From positions 4,059,214-4,123,213 of the forward strand of contig NC_066335.1 of assembly GCF_022539315.1 (NCBI RefSeq): a stretch of DNA of 64,000 bases, written 5' to 3'. Below, in pieces: positions 51,932 through 64,000 of the stretch. This stretch comes from Serinus canaria. Its lineage: Eukaryota; Chordata; Aves; Passeriformes; Fringillidae. Both the position numbers and the translations under genes were made by a program. The stretch's first letter is position 1. Each line of letters starts with the position of its first letter. The notes beneath the pieces were generated by a model. That model ran no database searches. It saw only the letters and a list, made by a program, of their open reading frames with translations, and was not told the origin of the DNA.

Positions 51932-53507
51932 GTAAACCATGGTAAAATGCTGTGATAACAGACTGGGATTTAGGGAATATACACTAATCCTGCCACTGCC
52001 CTGCTGTGAACTCCTCAGGAAGTTGTCCCACTGGCTGCTGTGGTTTCTGGGCTCTGTGTTTGCCCAGCCTGGTTTAGAAGCGAGCTCTCTCTCTGACAGG
52101 GACTGTGCTGAACAGCACCCAACAGAGCCAGGCCAGCTCCAGCACTGTTGGGACACAAATGGTAAATTTAGATGCAAATGACTGTAAATATCCCTGTAAA
52201 TTATCAGAAGATGGGGAAGGCATAATCGAAATAAATGTAACAACATGACTAAACCCAGACAAATAGATGCCACATATTTTGCTGGTGAGTCGTTTGTCAG
52301 AACAAATTCCCATTTTTTAAGAAACCTCTAAGTTATGACATCATTTTGAAAGTATTCTGGTGGTTCTTCCCCCCTCCCAGATCAAGTCTGCTTCCCTCTT
52401 GGTAGCTCTGCACCCCCCACAGCCTGGAAATCTTGCTAAGGATAAAAACCAGGGGTATCAGCACAAGGCACAAATTCCCCCTGTGCATTTAAGCCCTTCC
52501 TAAACCTCTGAGAGGAAGCAGCTTTCAGCTCACTCCAGCACACGACTGCAACACAGGATATTTTTCCAGCTCACTGATATTTCATAAATACCATTTGTTG
52601 TCATGTGGTAAATTAAAAACTCAGGATATCAAACATCAAACAGTATGTTAATGTCAAGTATGCTTGAATAAATACTAAAGAGTTCAACTGACTGAAATAT
52701 GTGGACTACGAGCTAATTAAGAAAGAAGCAGGTGTGAAAAAAACCTAATTTAAGCAATTTTTTTTTTATAATTAATAATGTTTACTTGTAGTTCCCCTTA
52801 TAATAAGGCTCTGGTTTAACCTCCAGAGAATTCGTAGCTGTAATCCAGCATTTTAAAAATAATAATTGAACACTGGGCTCTTAAAAGGAGATCAGTTTCC
52901 AAACCTGGATAATCCATGTGGCATATACTCAGAGAGGGCTTTTATTTTAAACCTTGGTGCATCTTTGTATCCAGTGGATCAGTTACCAAATGATTGCAGC
53001 AAATCTGCAAAACAAGCCCAGTTCAGTGTCCATCATGCTGATTCCTGCTGGGATTAGAGCAGGAACAAGGTGGAAAAGGCTCAGAGCTATTGCTGCAAAC
53101 CTCGTCCACTTGGCAAAACAAACACAGGTAATTTGGAGGCTGAGTTTTTTCCAGCTTCTCAGAGGAGCAGTGTCTCTGTGATATTATGGTCTAGTTTTAC
53201 ATAGGCAAAAAAAAAAAAAAACAAAACAAACCAACATGAAGGTTTTTATTTGAACTGTTCTGGCAGCACACACACATAGCCAATCAACTAATCCAAGGCT
53301 GTGTTTAATGGAGAGTTTCTTTCCAAGAAGGCAAATGGAAGTACAGGAGGAGAAAATGGCTACAGATGTAAAAACAGACCTGGAATATTTCATTGACATG
53401 ACATATCTACTGCATTTAATTAAAAGAAGAATGTATGGGAACAATGCATCCTACTCAATTCGGGTCGGGGGAACAAACTAGGGCTGGATTAGATAGGACA
53501 ACCCTGA

Positions 53508-53517
53508 TCCCCAGGGA
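53508..53517. promoter_or_regulatory. EBF consensus palindrome
   Basis: TCCCCAGGGA fits TCCCNNGGGA in non-repeat intron sequence, about 350 bp from an AT-rich candidate element. Motif match only. Confidence 0.35.
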
Positions 53518-53849
53518 GATTCCCATATTTAATGGGAGCGCCACATGTTTGATATGTAGGGAAGCAAGTGGGTGTTCCTGGACTTGATCCACTATTCATC
53601 ATAATACCCCAGCCTTGTTCATTCCCAGTGAGGAGGCTTAAAACCATGAAACCATATGTGGAATATTAAAAATCAGTTAAAGTTAAAACGAACATCGTGA
53701 AGCTGAGCGCTGGGGCTGAGGCTGCTGTCCAAGAGCCTTCAGAGGCTCGCTGTGCCTGGGGAAGGCAGAGAGGGAATTCACACTCATGTGCTCTCACACA
53801 CACACACCCCCTCAGAGCGGGATCTTCAGTGCAAAGAATTCCTCCCTAC

Positions 53850-54260
53850 TACTGCAGCCAGCTCATTATCAATAATTGATGCCCCTTTAATACCTACAGC
53901 ATCAATGCTTTCATTTATAATTAAAGATCAGAAACTCCACTTCTATTTTTCCCCTCCTACTATTTGGTATTTAAACTTTTTATTTTTTCTCCCCCTTTTT
54001 TTCCCTGATGTTAAATTGTTTTTCAGACACAGTCAATAACTTTACTATATTCTCATTGCCTCTGAATTAATCATGGCTCTGCACTAACCACATGGAATTC
54101 AATTTCCCATAAGAGAAATGTTTACTTTGGTTTACTTAGTTGGAACTCAACGTACTTATACAGTCTATAAAGATTTACTGTAACATATTTTGTTAAGCAA
54201 CATTAAAGCCTGTGCTGACAGATCTTGTCTTGCATTACTCCACTTATATTCAGGTCTTTA
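53850..54260. promoter_or_regulatory. Candidate conserved non-coding element
   Basis: A long repeat-free block with CAATAATTGATG, TTATAATTAAAG, GAATTAATCATGG, AACCACA (RUNX-like), TTTGTTAAG and similar developmental-factor cores. It is flanked on the right by CR1. Its composition resembles vertebrate conserved intronic elements. Low confidence without alignment. Confidence 0.3.
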
Positions 54261-54549
54261 ATGCTTTTGCTTTTTAGCAATAGGGCAGCAGGACCAGCTT
54301 AGAAATGCAGGTTTTAAAGTACATTAAATGCAGGAATCTTGGGGCCATGTTCTGTCCCAAGTTTATTCAGAGCAAACCACTCCTTCCTTTGCATGAATTT
54401 TTATTGCACTCCTTACAGCCACGGGGATGAATGAACAGAAGAACTTTGCTATTTAATTCCTTGTTACACATCAGTTGGGTCTGAATTTATTGCATGCGAG
54501 AAGCGAAAGGAAGTTTGAAGTAAAGATAAGATAATGCCAGATAAAGCAG

Positions 54550-54720
54550 TCCAGGGAGAGGGAAATTTGAGGATTGCAGCCTTGTGGTGCAGCTTGATTA
54601 GATATTGGGAAGGAATTCCTCCCTGTGAGGGGTGGGGATGGGATTCCCAGAGAAGCTGTGGCTGGCCCATCCCTGAAAATGTCCAAAGCCAGGTTGGAGT
54701 AGCGTGGGACAGTGGCAGGA
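54550..54720 (+). mobile_element. CR1 LINE internal 3' fragment, plus orientation, 3'-incomplete
   Basis: GGGAAATTTGAGGATTGCAG, TAGATATTGGGAAGGAATTC, CCCAGAGAAGCTGTGGCTGG and CCATCCCTGAAAATGTCC are CR1 blocks. The usual terminal ~80 bp is missing or unrecognisable after 54720. Confidence 0.9.
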
Positions 54721-56393
54721 AAACAGAGACCCCTGTCCTCCAGTGCTCCACTGAAATACTCAGAGATTCTGTGCTCTGAGTGCCACCCAAATCCATGGGA
54801 ATTGCCATAGATCAGTGCCAGTGGAAATTGAATTTGAGGTCTCAGAAGCAGAAAATTCCCATAAATATCCAAGCACTGGAAAGCAGAGCTGCACACACAC
54901 ACCAGGCAGTCCCACTGCATTTCAGCATCCTGCTGCTAGATGTTAAGCAACAAGAACTAAAATATTTTCTGTACCACTGAGCAAATTTGGTTAGGGAATT
55001 TAAGGAATTCTACTTAGTGCCAGCAGGTTTTGGCAAAAGAATCAGCACAGTACCTGGTGGAAACAGTGCCAGGGTCACCCTGATTTTCCCTTTCTCCACA
55101 GTCTAATATTTAATTCACATTCTAACTGTGAGATGGACTTCCACCCCAGATCCAAAATACACAGGCAGTGGGAGAAGGGAAAAAAGAAATAAAAAGGAAC
55201 CAGTTTAAAACAAAGAAGTCCAGATCATGTTAAGTTCTGGTGAAATCAGAGCTATCAGTGCCTGCGGATATGAATTCAGTTCACATTCAGATGCACATTC
55301 TGGGGGTGGGAGTTGGCAGCTGGGTGGAGGAGAAAGGAAAAAGTGATTTTGAAATGTATTTATTAAATCACTGCTGAGAACAGAGGGAAAAGAGGAGCCT
55401 GGGAATCTGCTGCAGAGGCTGAACTGATGAGAAGACAAAGAGGCCACAGCCATATAGGAAAGGAACTTTAAAAAAAGAGAAAGAAATCACCCCAAATTTT
55501 CACACATCCCCCAAGCAAGAAAAACGTTTGCTTTAAATAGGCAGGACAGGAACCAGAGAGACAATTTGATATCAGAGCTCTGCCTTGCAAACATTTTGCA
55601 CGAAGGCAGCATTCACATCCTCACCAGTTTTACATGGAACTATTGATGTTAATGAGCTGTCAGAGTAATTAACAGGTTATTGCAGGGCGTGGTGATCCTG
55701 CGATAAACGGGACTCCTCCAAAGTCAGGGCAGCCTGCCCTGGGTGCTGCTCTGGCTGGCGGCCAACCCTGGAAATCCTCGGGGACTGTGCCGGAGGGGCT
55801 GGACCAGTGTCCGAGGGTCCCAAACAGCATCTCCTCAGCCACAATCCTCGGGGAAATCCTTTTCCTTTCCTTCCTGGGGTCAGCCCAGACTCTGGGGAAT
55901 GAATCCCGAACTTCCTTCCTCCTCCCCTGGAGCCGGCAAGGGCAGAGCAGAGCAAGGAGAGCCCTTTCCTTCCCCTCTGCAGCAGAATCCCGGGATTTCC
56001 TGGGGTCACCGGCACGCTGGGGCCAGGATCACACCGGTGCAGTTCCTCAGCATCGCACCAGGTGGCTTCAATCACCTGTGCCACACGCTCCCCGAGTGAT
56101 CATTATAATAAATAAATATGATACAATACTTATATACAATGCTTTTCATGTTGCATCATGACACCGAAATCCCGTCAGAAGATTGGGCTGTACAAGGAAT
56201 AATTTATTCTAAAATCAGAGCTGGTGAAATACTATTTTTTTTAATTTAAATGAACAAATTTGTTGTTGAGGGTACCCTCTCCCCCACATTTTTCCAATGA
56301 TTGGGCAAGAGGGAGAAAGACAGTGCTTTATTAAATTTTTATTCCTTTTTCTGTCTTCTTCTCCAACATCAATTTCCTATATAAAGATCCCAG

Positions 56394-56461
56394 AAAAAAA
56401 TAAAATAAATAAAATAAAATAAAATAAAATAAAATAAAATAAAATAAAATAAAATAAAATA
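56394..56461. repeat. (AAAAT)n microsatellite
   Basis: About twelve AAAAT pentanucleotide units, with one AAAT unit near the left end. Confidence 0.95.
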
Positions 56462-57177
56462 CACAGAAATAAAAAGTAATTGTCTCGCTACTCTTTTTAA
56501 AAGCTCTGAATAACTAAACAATAAACACAGCATTTTGAAAAATCTTAAGTGTTATTGGATAAGAAATAATTTTTTTAAGCATATACAGAATTTGCTCCCC
56601 ATGAAAGTCACCTAAATTCCAGTTTTATTTCTCTATATTTAAATGCAAACAGCATCTGAAGGCTCAGGAGCCTGGATGGATAAAAACCAAACCTGACTCT
56701 CTGCTCCCAGTGTCCCCCATCTGCCCCGGCCTCCTGGGAGCAGGAGCGTCTCTGAGTCCCACAGAAGCAGGTGGAGGGCACTGGAACTAACAGCAAATCA
56801 GTTTAATTAAGCTCTCCTCAGAGCTGCAAACTGGAAGAGTTGCTTTCCTTCCCCCAGTGAAAGAGCCAACAACAAACAGAGCCGCTCCTGGCTCACGTCT
56901 CCCAGACTTTCACACCTCCATGGAATGCACAGGCTGGGAATGCTTTTGGAGCACTTCCACTCTCAGGAAAGCTTTGGGAGAATTGGTTTTGCTTCATCTG
57001 AGTTTGTGGCTTGGGAAATCCCTCATCAGAAGGCAGGATCCTGCCGTGAACCTCTGAGTCCTGCAAACTCCTGAGTTTCACAGTCCCACTGCCCCAGCCC
57101 TTCCAGCCACAATGGAGCGTTGGGGGCACTGCAGTGGAAAGAGAACCATTCATCTGCTAAAAAGTCATCATTTGTCC

Positions 57178-57247
57178 ATTTCTCCTCAGGATCTGTAGGA
57201 ATATCTGTATTTCTCCTCAGGATCTGTAGGAATATCTGTATTTCTCC
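57178..57247. repeat. 31 bp tandem duplication, 2.3 copies
   Basis: Units start ATTTCTCCTCAGGATCTG at 57178 and 57209 and are identical. A third partial copy (ATTTCTCC) starts at 57240. Confidence 0.95.
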
Positions 57248-57674
57248 ATTCCAAGGTAGTAGGAGCCATAAGTGGGGAACTGAGGCAAAGGCCTGGCTTT
57301 TCTAACCCAGCCCATTTAGTCATTTTTGTAAAAAATCTTTCTGGACTCTACACACATCCTTAGATACCTCAGATTTCAGAGCTACAAAAATAACCTACAA
57401 GGTGCCCCTGAATGCAGAGCTGTCTCCAGAACTGTGTTGTCTCCATGGCTGCTCCTCCCATTCTTTATTCTGAGAACCCCACCAGTTATAGTCCATGTGC
57501 AATCAGGATTTTTTTTCACCACAGACATTCTCCTGCACGAGCACATTCCAGTGGTGTAAAAACTGCTCCATGCCCACAACTGGTTTAATTTGCCATTTCT
57601 CCAGATCTACCAACATTTATGGAAAGCTGATCAGAAGCTTCCTGAAATACTTCAGCTCAACTGAATACCCATAA

Positions 57675-57785
57675 TGGTTTGGATGGAGCAGCCTGGGCTG
57701 GTGGAAGGTGTCGCTGTCCATGGCAAGGAGTGGAAGAAGACGGACTTTAAGATCTTTTCCAACCCAAAATACTCCATAACTTATT
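57675..57785 (+). mobile_element. CR1 LINE 3' fragment, plus orientation
   Basis: GGATGGAGCAGCCTGGGCTG, GGAAGGTGTCGCTGTCCATG and CTTTTCCAACCCAAAATACT match the terminal part of CR1. Confidence 0.85.
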
Positions 57786-57856
57786 GGCTGCACTCTCTAG
57801 AGGTGTTTGAAATGCAGGAAGATCTGGGAGTTGGAAACCTCCCACCCTTCCAAAAA

Positions 57857-57904
57857 GGGTTCCTGAGAAGAAACCCCCCAGGGTTCCTGAGAAGAAACCC
57901 CTCC
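57857..57904. repeat. 24 bp tandem pair
   Basis: GGGTTCCTGAGAAGAAACCC occurs at 57857 and 57881 with period 24. Confidence 0.95.
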
Positions 57905-60900
57905 ATGGCAGGAGGCAAACACCACTGGTGGCTCTGGGTATTGATTTATGAGCCCTCCATGATGTTGGAGCAAAGTCCAGAAGGAGCAGTTTGCAAGAAA
58001 AATGATTGCAGGCAAATGTTGGTTGGCATGTTAAATGTCCCACTAAAATTGATAAGTCTGTGTGTGTGTCACACTTGCTGATGATTCCTGAACCAAAACC
58101 AACCCCTCATCTTGTCTTTGCTGCAGCCTCTGAGCCCCAGATAAAAACCCTTCATGCTGCTGAGGTCTACTGCAATATTTACAGTTTTCTGACTCACTGA
58201 CTTTCATTGTACATCTGGATTTTGGCTTTGTGTTTGCAAACTCAAACACTGCCAGGCCATTTTCCTGCCTCAACCTCCCCTTTTTCTCTGGGGGAGTAGT
58301 GGTAAAAAAATCAGCATTTTTCACCTTCCCTTTGTTTCAAGAAAATGAAAAATAACTTTGCTCTTCAATATTGTTTGAGCCAAGTGGGCTTTTTCAAATT
58401 TTCATAAAATCTGAAAAAAGTTAAATAAATAAAAAAGTTTTTGAATGAGGTTAAGTGTCTGGCTTAAGCTGACAAAGCCCAGGAAATTGAAAGTTAAGGC
58501 TGATAGTAACAAATTCTGGCTCGTATGGAAAAGAAAAGGCAAAGACAAAATGATCTGAGCTATAAATAATTCTTGCCAGAACTTTTCATCTTTAGGCTCA
58601 GGCCCACTTGTGTACAGATGGGAGTGCAAGGACACTCTCCTAACCCTCCCTATGTTATTTAAATGTTGGTTTGTGTGTTTAATTCTTACCAGTCTCATAA
58701 AACACATCATTTATGCCAGGGAGCCGGGAGGGACCCGGGCTGAGGATGTTAAGTAAGCACTTCTGTAAAGGGTTCATTATTTACCTTGAAGACCAGAAAA
58801 CCACCACTGGAGATGTTTGGTCTCTCAGGTAAATAAGAACTTAGTCTGCAGGAAAGAAGAATTCAATTTATTTTTTTAAGGCTCGTTTGATAAAGTACTG
58901 AATGTATTTTTTGGTTTTTCTAGCCGAGCACGATAAACCTGATTTTTCTCTTTTAGGGCCTGGGTGCTTTGACAATGCTGAAGTGGCTGAAAAACAGAGG
59001 CAGTTTTGATTTAAACTTTCACAAAGGTCTAAAAGAAAGAAGCCCTTTTGCTTTTCCCGTATCCCTTAAAAGGGTGTTACTCTTCAGCATCCTTCTGTTT
59101 TTATTTTCAAGTAGCAGACCAGACACAGTAAGAATTGTTCCTTTTTCAAGAGTGAAAGATCAGAATTTTGCATATACAGTACATATATTTTTAACTCTAT
59201 TAGTTATGTTTGCTGATTTCTTCTGTTAATTAAGAATTTTTCGGCATGTCTAAATGATTACACCTCATCAAGAACAGCATCTTAAAAAAACCAATCCCCA
59301 TCATCCATGTCAAGAGTATTCAAATTAAAAAGCCACTGCACCTTCTCTATTAAGATGCTCCAGTAATGAAATCCCATCAAGAGCCAGGGAATGTTGATGA
59401 TAATTTAGCAAATCCAGAACAATGCCTGGCCTGGCTGCTGCCTCAGCATCTGTGCTGAGATGAGGGGCTCATTTGCACCAGCAAATCATTTAAACTCCTT
59501 CAAAAGCCAGTCTCAGTTCCTCCTAAACATCTGGGGCTTTCCTTCCAGATACAGAAATCAAAGCATGGACAGTGAAAAGTTAATTTGTTCAAGCCAGCCT
59601 AAGCTGAACTTTTATTCCCAACTCTTCAATCCATGCCCAGCATTATGGATCATGTGGGGAAAAGGGGAGAATACACTTGCAGTGAGCTAAGAGGGAGGGC
59701 AGGTGTGTTCATTAAAAATATATATAATTAGATAAAAAACCCAAGAAAAACACAAACCCAAGCCCTGAAGAAGTGCACTAGAGAAACTGTGAATCAAATA
59801 CACCCTTCTGTCCTCTAAACAGGAGGGGGAGGTGAAAAAATTAAACCTTGGCTCAGGAACTGAAACCTTAAACTGTTGACTAAAGTCTCTGCAAGTTGTC
59901 TGCTGTCCGTCCACATCTCTGGCCATTGGCAGAAAAGATCTGGAAGCTCTTATGAGCCCAGAAACTGCAGCAGCAGGGCCAAGCTCTGCAGCCAGCCTGG
60001 TAGGGCCAGCCCCAGCCCGGGCTCCCCATCCCAAACAATCCCTGGGAATTCAGAGCAGCAAGGGAAGGATCCATAACCTGCCCTGCCTCCAAATGAAAAA
60101 AACTGTTGCCAAGGAAACACCCAAATATCAAAATTGAAATATAGCTCAGCCCTTAATGAGCCCAAAAGGAGCTGTAGGAAGTTTACTCAAGTTCAGCAGA
60201 GATTTTTGGCTGAATCTGGGGAAGAGATTATTAAAAGAGATCCCAGCCCTGTGGTGGAGGAAGGAGAAGGAGCACAACACAATTTTGTGATGGAAATGTG
60301 TTTAAAAATCCTCTCTCACATTTTTTTTCATTTCTTGAGACAGCTGCAAACACCCAAAAATGCAATAAAAACGTGAACATTACTGAAAGGCTACAAAACA
60401 ACAACAAAAAAAAAACCCCAAAACATGCATTTGGGGACAAAACCAAACAAAAAGGAGGAAAACTTGTAATGTTAGCACAATGATGCAATGTTTAAAAAAA
60501 AAGGTACAGTTTTCCAAGAACTGCATTTTTTCTGACATCTTGTGCATATTGAGGCCCGTGGAGACTTCCCATTTTCCACACTCAGCACTTTGAGGGTCAG
60601 GGAGGTCAAGGTACCAGAATTCCCCGAGGATGGCTGAGAGTTCATCCAGAACAATCAAGCTCCTGGCTGTGCCTCCCCCCTCGTTACTGGGCTGCCACTG
60701 GGGGAGAGGAATGGCCACAGCCACGAGCAGGGGAACCCAGAGGCACAAGATTAATTGGGGATGACCCCTTCCCTCAGTGCTTTCATTCTTCTCAGTCATA
60801 ACCCAACAGCTACCCCAAAAACACAAATGAAAGTTTACATCCAGCTCAAAGTAACTCCAGGCCAAAGTGGCACTTCTGGGAGCTGAGCAGGGGCCGAATT

Positions 60901-61086
60901 CCTGTATTTTTTAATGGGTTTATATCATGTAAAATTAGAAACTCTTGGAGGTGCCCTGGGACAGGAAGAGCCTTGTCTCTGGGTCCTTCTGGAAACACCT
61001 GGAACAAAGACACTCATGTTTGGGAAATCCAGCAGCAGCTAAATGAACCTCTGCTTCTGTAAAAAATTCAAATCACCAAGTCCAAC
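57905..61086 (-). other. EBF2: EBF2 large intron
   Basis: No exon or named repeat recognised. The largest open frames here lack any known domain. Confidence 0.6.
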
Positions 61087-61139
61087 ATAATAATAATAAT
61101 AACAATAACAATAACAATAACAATAACAATAACAATAAC

Positions 61140-61173
<34 letters not shown>

Positions 61174-61201
61174 GCAGCAGCATCAGTAACAATAGCAATA
61201 A

Positions 61202-61239
<38 letters not shown>

Positions 61240-61282
61240 TATTATTATTATTATTATTATTATTATGAATTATTATTATTGT
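61087..61282. repeat. Compound (AAT)n-(AACAAT)n-(AAT)n-(ATT)n inverted microsatellite
   Basis: In order: (TAA)n to 61100, (AACAAT)n to about 61140, (ATA)n to 61173, a 30 bp non-repeat spacer with GCAGCAGCATCAG, then (ATT)n 61203-61266 with one break, and a further GAATTATTATTATTGTC. The AAT and ATT halves are reverse complements, so one strand could fold into a stem of more than 30 bp. Confidence 0.95.
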
Positions 61283-64000
61283 CATTGTTCATATTGATTC
61301 CATCATTCCTGGCTATAAACTAACACCATTTGCTTGATAAATTAGGTAACAAAATAATTTGCTGGGGAAAATTTTAAAAAATATAGCAAATAGGTAGAAG
61401 AGGAATTTTTCCTCCTTTTTTTCCCAAGGAATTGTTTGCATACCGCAGCTGAGAACCCAGACCAGGTTCAGTGTTTCTATTCTCTAACACATGAAGTTGT
61501 GTGTTCATTCAATACGTTCCCTAATTAAATCATATGATTGAAATATTCCATCTCTATCTGCACTTTAAACTTCCAATGCAAAATTACTGAGAAGAGGCAC
61601 CCAATACATGTTTTTCTATTTATCTAAATAGTAGTTTTCAAAATATGTTGTTACTTTCATCACGAAAAAATATCCAAAATAATTAAAAAGCACCCCAAGC
61701 GTTCAACTACTTTACATCAATGTTATTTTTCAAAACAGAGAATTAGGCACCATACAAATTTAATGTGTATTTGAAAAACACCAACAAGCCATGGAACTGT
61801 ATTTGAACAGTCATGGTTTCTCAGGAATGTCTCTCAGAGTTTATGCAGCTACCAACGAAAAGTAAAAATTTAAACCAGAAAATTAATTGATGCTACTGAC
61901 TTAAATCTTTACAAGATTCTTAAATAATGTTTTAACCAATATCCAGTTTAAAAATAGACAACCAGCACAGATTTAGAAATGATACAAATTATGAGTAATT
62001 TATGATTCTGATGGAGATGTTCAGGAGATGAAACATTGCATCATGCGCTTCACACAAAGAAATTAATTTTTTTTTAATAGAATGTGGTTAAAATGGTTAA
62101 ATCATTATTGAACAGAGCTCTTCCAAACCACAGGCACTTTTTCCATGTTATTTCCCCACTTCAGACTCAAAATCAGGATAATTTGGCCAGTTTGGCAATC
62201 TCCCATCACAGGCTGCTCCTAAAGGCCAGCCAAGTGCTGAACTTGCTGATTCCAGGAAGGTTTGTGGCCCTGGTAGGTGCTGAGCGGTCACTTGACATCT
62301 TTAGGACCTCTCATAAATTCTGGGCATGAGACTTTGGAAAATGACACAAAGTGGGAACAAGCTGCAAAAAATACCCTCTGAGCACAGGGATTACTTGGGT
62401 TTGATTCCCCATATTTTCTTGCATTTATTAAAGTTTACAGGAGAAAAAAATTAAATTTCTCCTAGGAAATGTCTCTGCTAAAAATTTAAAGCCTAGGTTT
62501 CATTCCTACAGTTCTGAGAAGAGAGAAGAAAAAGAAAGGAAGAAAAAAAAACCCCTCAAACTGATTGTTGCTTTCTCTGCCGTTACTGTAAATATTTTAT
62601 GAATGGATACCTCAGAGCAAAGAACCCAGATAAAAATTCCCTATAATTATTTGTCTAACGCACCGAGGAAGGATTTGGACTTTGCCATAAGTCCTTAATG
62701 CAAAGAACTTGTCAACATCAGCTTGTTGAGACATTAGGAGGATTTCTTTAGGTGCCACCTTTTAAACTCCAGTATTAAGCACAGCTTCTAGTAAATTTAC
62801 TCCATGGTAAGCAATTCCAGATGAGTTCTAGTGACAGGCTTCAGTCTCAAGGTACTTTTTCACTGCACATTAAAATCTCATGTTCCCAAGGCTGGGTTGT
62901 TTTCTGACTGATATCCAATTAGGGAATAGAGAAAAAAGGCATTTCCAAAGCTGGGGCTGAACAAAACACCCAGAGCAGTAACTCACTGATAACCAGCAGC
63001 AGCAGCTGATGCTCTCTGTTTACTCACAAGAAGTTACAATGGAAAGAGATGAGACCCTGAGCAGCAGCAGCTCCTCCAAAAGAATTGCCCAACAGAGCAG
63101 GAGCAGCATTCCAGCCACTGAATCATCTTCAAAGCAAACTGTGGCAAATTTTTGCACTAAATCAACTTTCAGCCCATTTAGGATCTTCCTCATGCATGAA
63201 AAACTGTGATTGCTGAACCCCAGAATCTCAGACAAGGAGGAGTTGTAAGAAAATGCTACAAAAACCATTTCCTGGACAGGAAAACCAAGTTTTTGTGGAA
63301 CTGAGTGAGCCCAAGTCACCAAGGAAGCTCGTGGCAAAATTCCCTATTGAAAGCAGGCCATTTTTAAGCATTAAGTCCTAACTTCATCCCTCTTTTCCTC
63401 TTCCACACCAGATAAAACCAAGGGTCCCAGCAGAACAAGTATTGTCCTGGGATAAGCACTGGAATGCAATGTTTCTCTGCGATCAGTGAATACAGCACAC
63501 AGGGACTGCTGTAACAGCACAGGCAGAGCTTTCCTGCCCCCACCAGCCATTTCAGCAAGTTCACTAATGCAGATAAAATAATTTATAATTCCTGTAGAAC
63601 AGAGATGGGGCACAAACCCCTTGTGAGGGGCTGGGGATGTCGGGCAGGTGTCTGGTTTTTGCTCAATGCCTCACTGCCACCAAACCAAACAGGAGCTGTA
63701 CCTGCAGGATCAAACTGGAAGAATTTCTCACTCCCTAGTTGGATGAGCGCTTGGCTACCAGTTTTGCTAAGATTAGAAGGATTTCCTGTGTGCTGGGGGA
63801 GGAAAGGGGAATTTCAGTTCTTGCTTTGGAAACTGAATGTCAAATCCATTTTGGAGTGGCCAAGGTCCCAAGGCTTGTGGCACTTTGTCTCCATAAGTGA
63901 TGGGTTAAGGAGGAAGCCAACCAGGAAAGAGGAACCAGGAGTGAATCTGCCTCTCTCCTCTCATCCCCACTGACCTGCCCTTTTCCTGGTCACTTCAGAA
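61283..64000 (-). other. EBF2: EBF2 large intron, right edge
   Basis: AT-rich unique sequence with no exon, RNA gene or named repeat recognised. Short CAG/AGC runs lie near 62994-63006 and 63059-63071. Confidence 0.6.

Larger units (their letters stand above)
44839..53507 (-). other. EBF2: EBF2 large intron
   Basis: No exon-like sequence. It contains a 21 bp perfect tandem pair (50926-50967) and an (AAAT)n tract (51912-51931). The stretch 47420-47530, with TTTGTAATTAGC, CAATTGCC and TTATTTAAATAATAC, is repeat-free and enhancer-like in composition, but this is unproven. The rest holds nothing I can identify. Confidence 0.65.
54721..57674 (-). other. EBF2: EBF2 large intron
   Basis: Contains a moderately GC-rich patch (55680-56095, with palindrome AATCCCGGGATT at 55986-55997), an (AAAAT)n tract and a 31 bp tandem duplication. 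No exons seen. Confidence 0.65.

Noticed and set aside
55680..56095. GC-rich patch as a third CpG island
   Set aside because: CpG density is modest and there is no adjacent splice or promoter signal; kept only as a note in the intron description.
61073..61285. Poly-leucine/isoleucine/asparagine frame
   Set aside because: Translation of the AAT/ATT compound microsatellite.

Overview
The window looks like avian nuclear DNA, probably a songbird. It is intron-rich, AT-leaning and CpG-poor, carries several truncated CR1 LINE 3' ends of the bird type, and contains no bacterial-style gene packing. The only protein-coding gene I can support is on the minus strand. Four short exons with intact splice sites spell the end of the DNA-binding domain and the whole IPT/TIG domain of an Early B-cell Factor (EBF/COE/Olf-1) transcription factor. 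Paralogue-diagnostic residues ([23 protein letters not shown], and no insert at the exon 8/9 join) point to EBF2.

Layout, read along the gene from right to left: 64000-16835 is one very long intron of at least 47 kb, probably the large intron 6 typical of EBF genes. Exon 7 is 16834-16753. A 10.2 kb intron follows, then exon 8 (6579-6462), a 1.7 kb intron, exon 9 (4719-4589), a 0.9 kb intron and exon 10 (3702-3576). The start of the next intron (3575-1) runs off the window. The joined exons give about 152 residues in one open frame. The N-terminal half with the zinc knuckle, the helix-loop-helix and the transactivation tail lie outside the window. Exon numbers follow the vertebrate family pattern from memory.

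The long intron is mostly non-coding. Its clearest structured places are: a homeodomain/POU-site cluster near 25.3 kb; a CpG island at 37.9-38.3 kb with a strong plus-strand splice donor, a perfect hairpin and an A-B-A-B tandem repeat just beyond it; a second GC-rich patch at 39.2-39.6 kb with a perfect EBF palindrome; and an (AAT)n/(ATT)n inverted microsatellite at 61.1 kb. The intron after exon 7 holds a ~400 bp CTCCT array that reads GGAGA-like on the sense strand. Two similar CR1 copies in opposite orientation flank exon 7, and an ~140 bp diverged direct duplication flanks exon 9.

I found no credible RNA gene, CRISPR array or second protein gene. Long open frames elsewhere are explained by microsatellites, CR1 sequence or chance. 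The best candidate for something undescribed is the CpG-island complex at 37.9-40.7 kb, which could be an intragenic promoter for an antisense transcript of EBF2.
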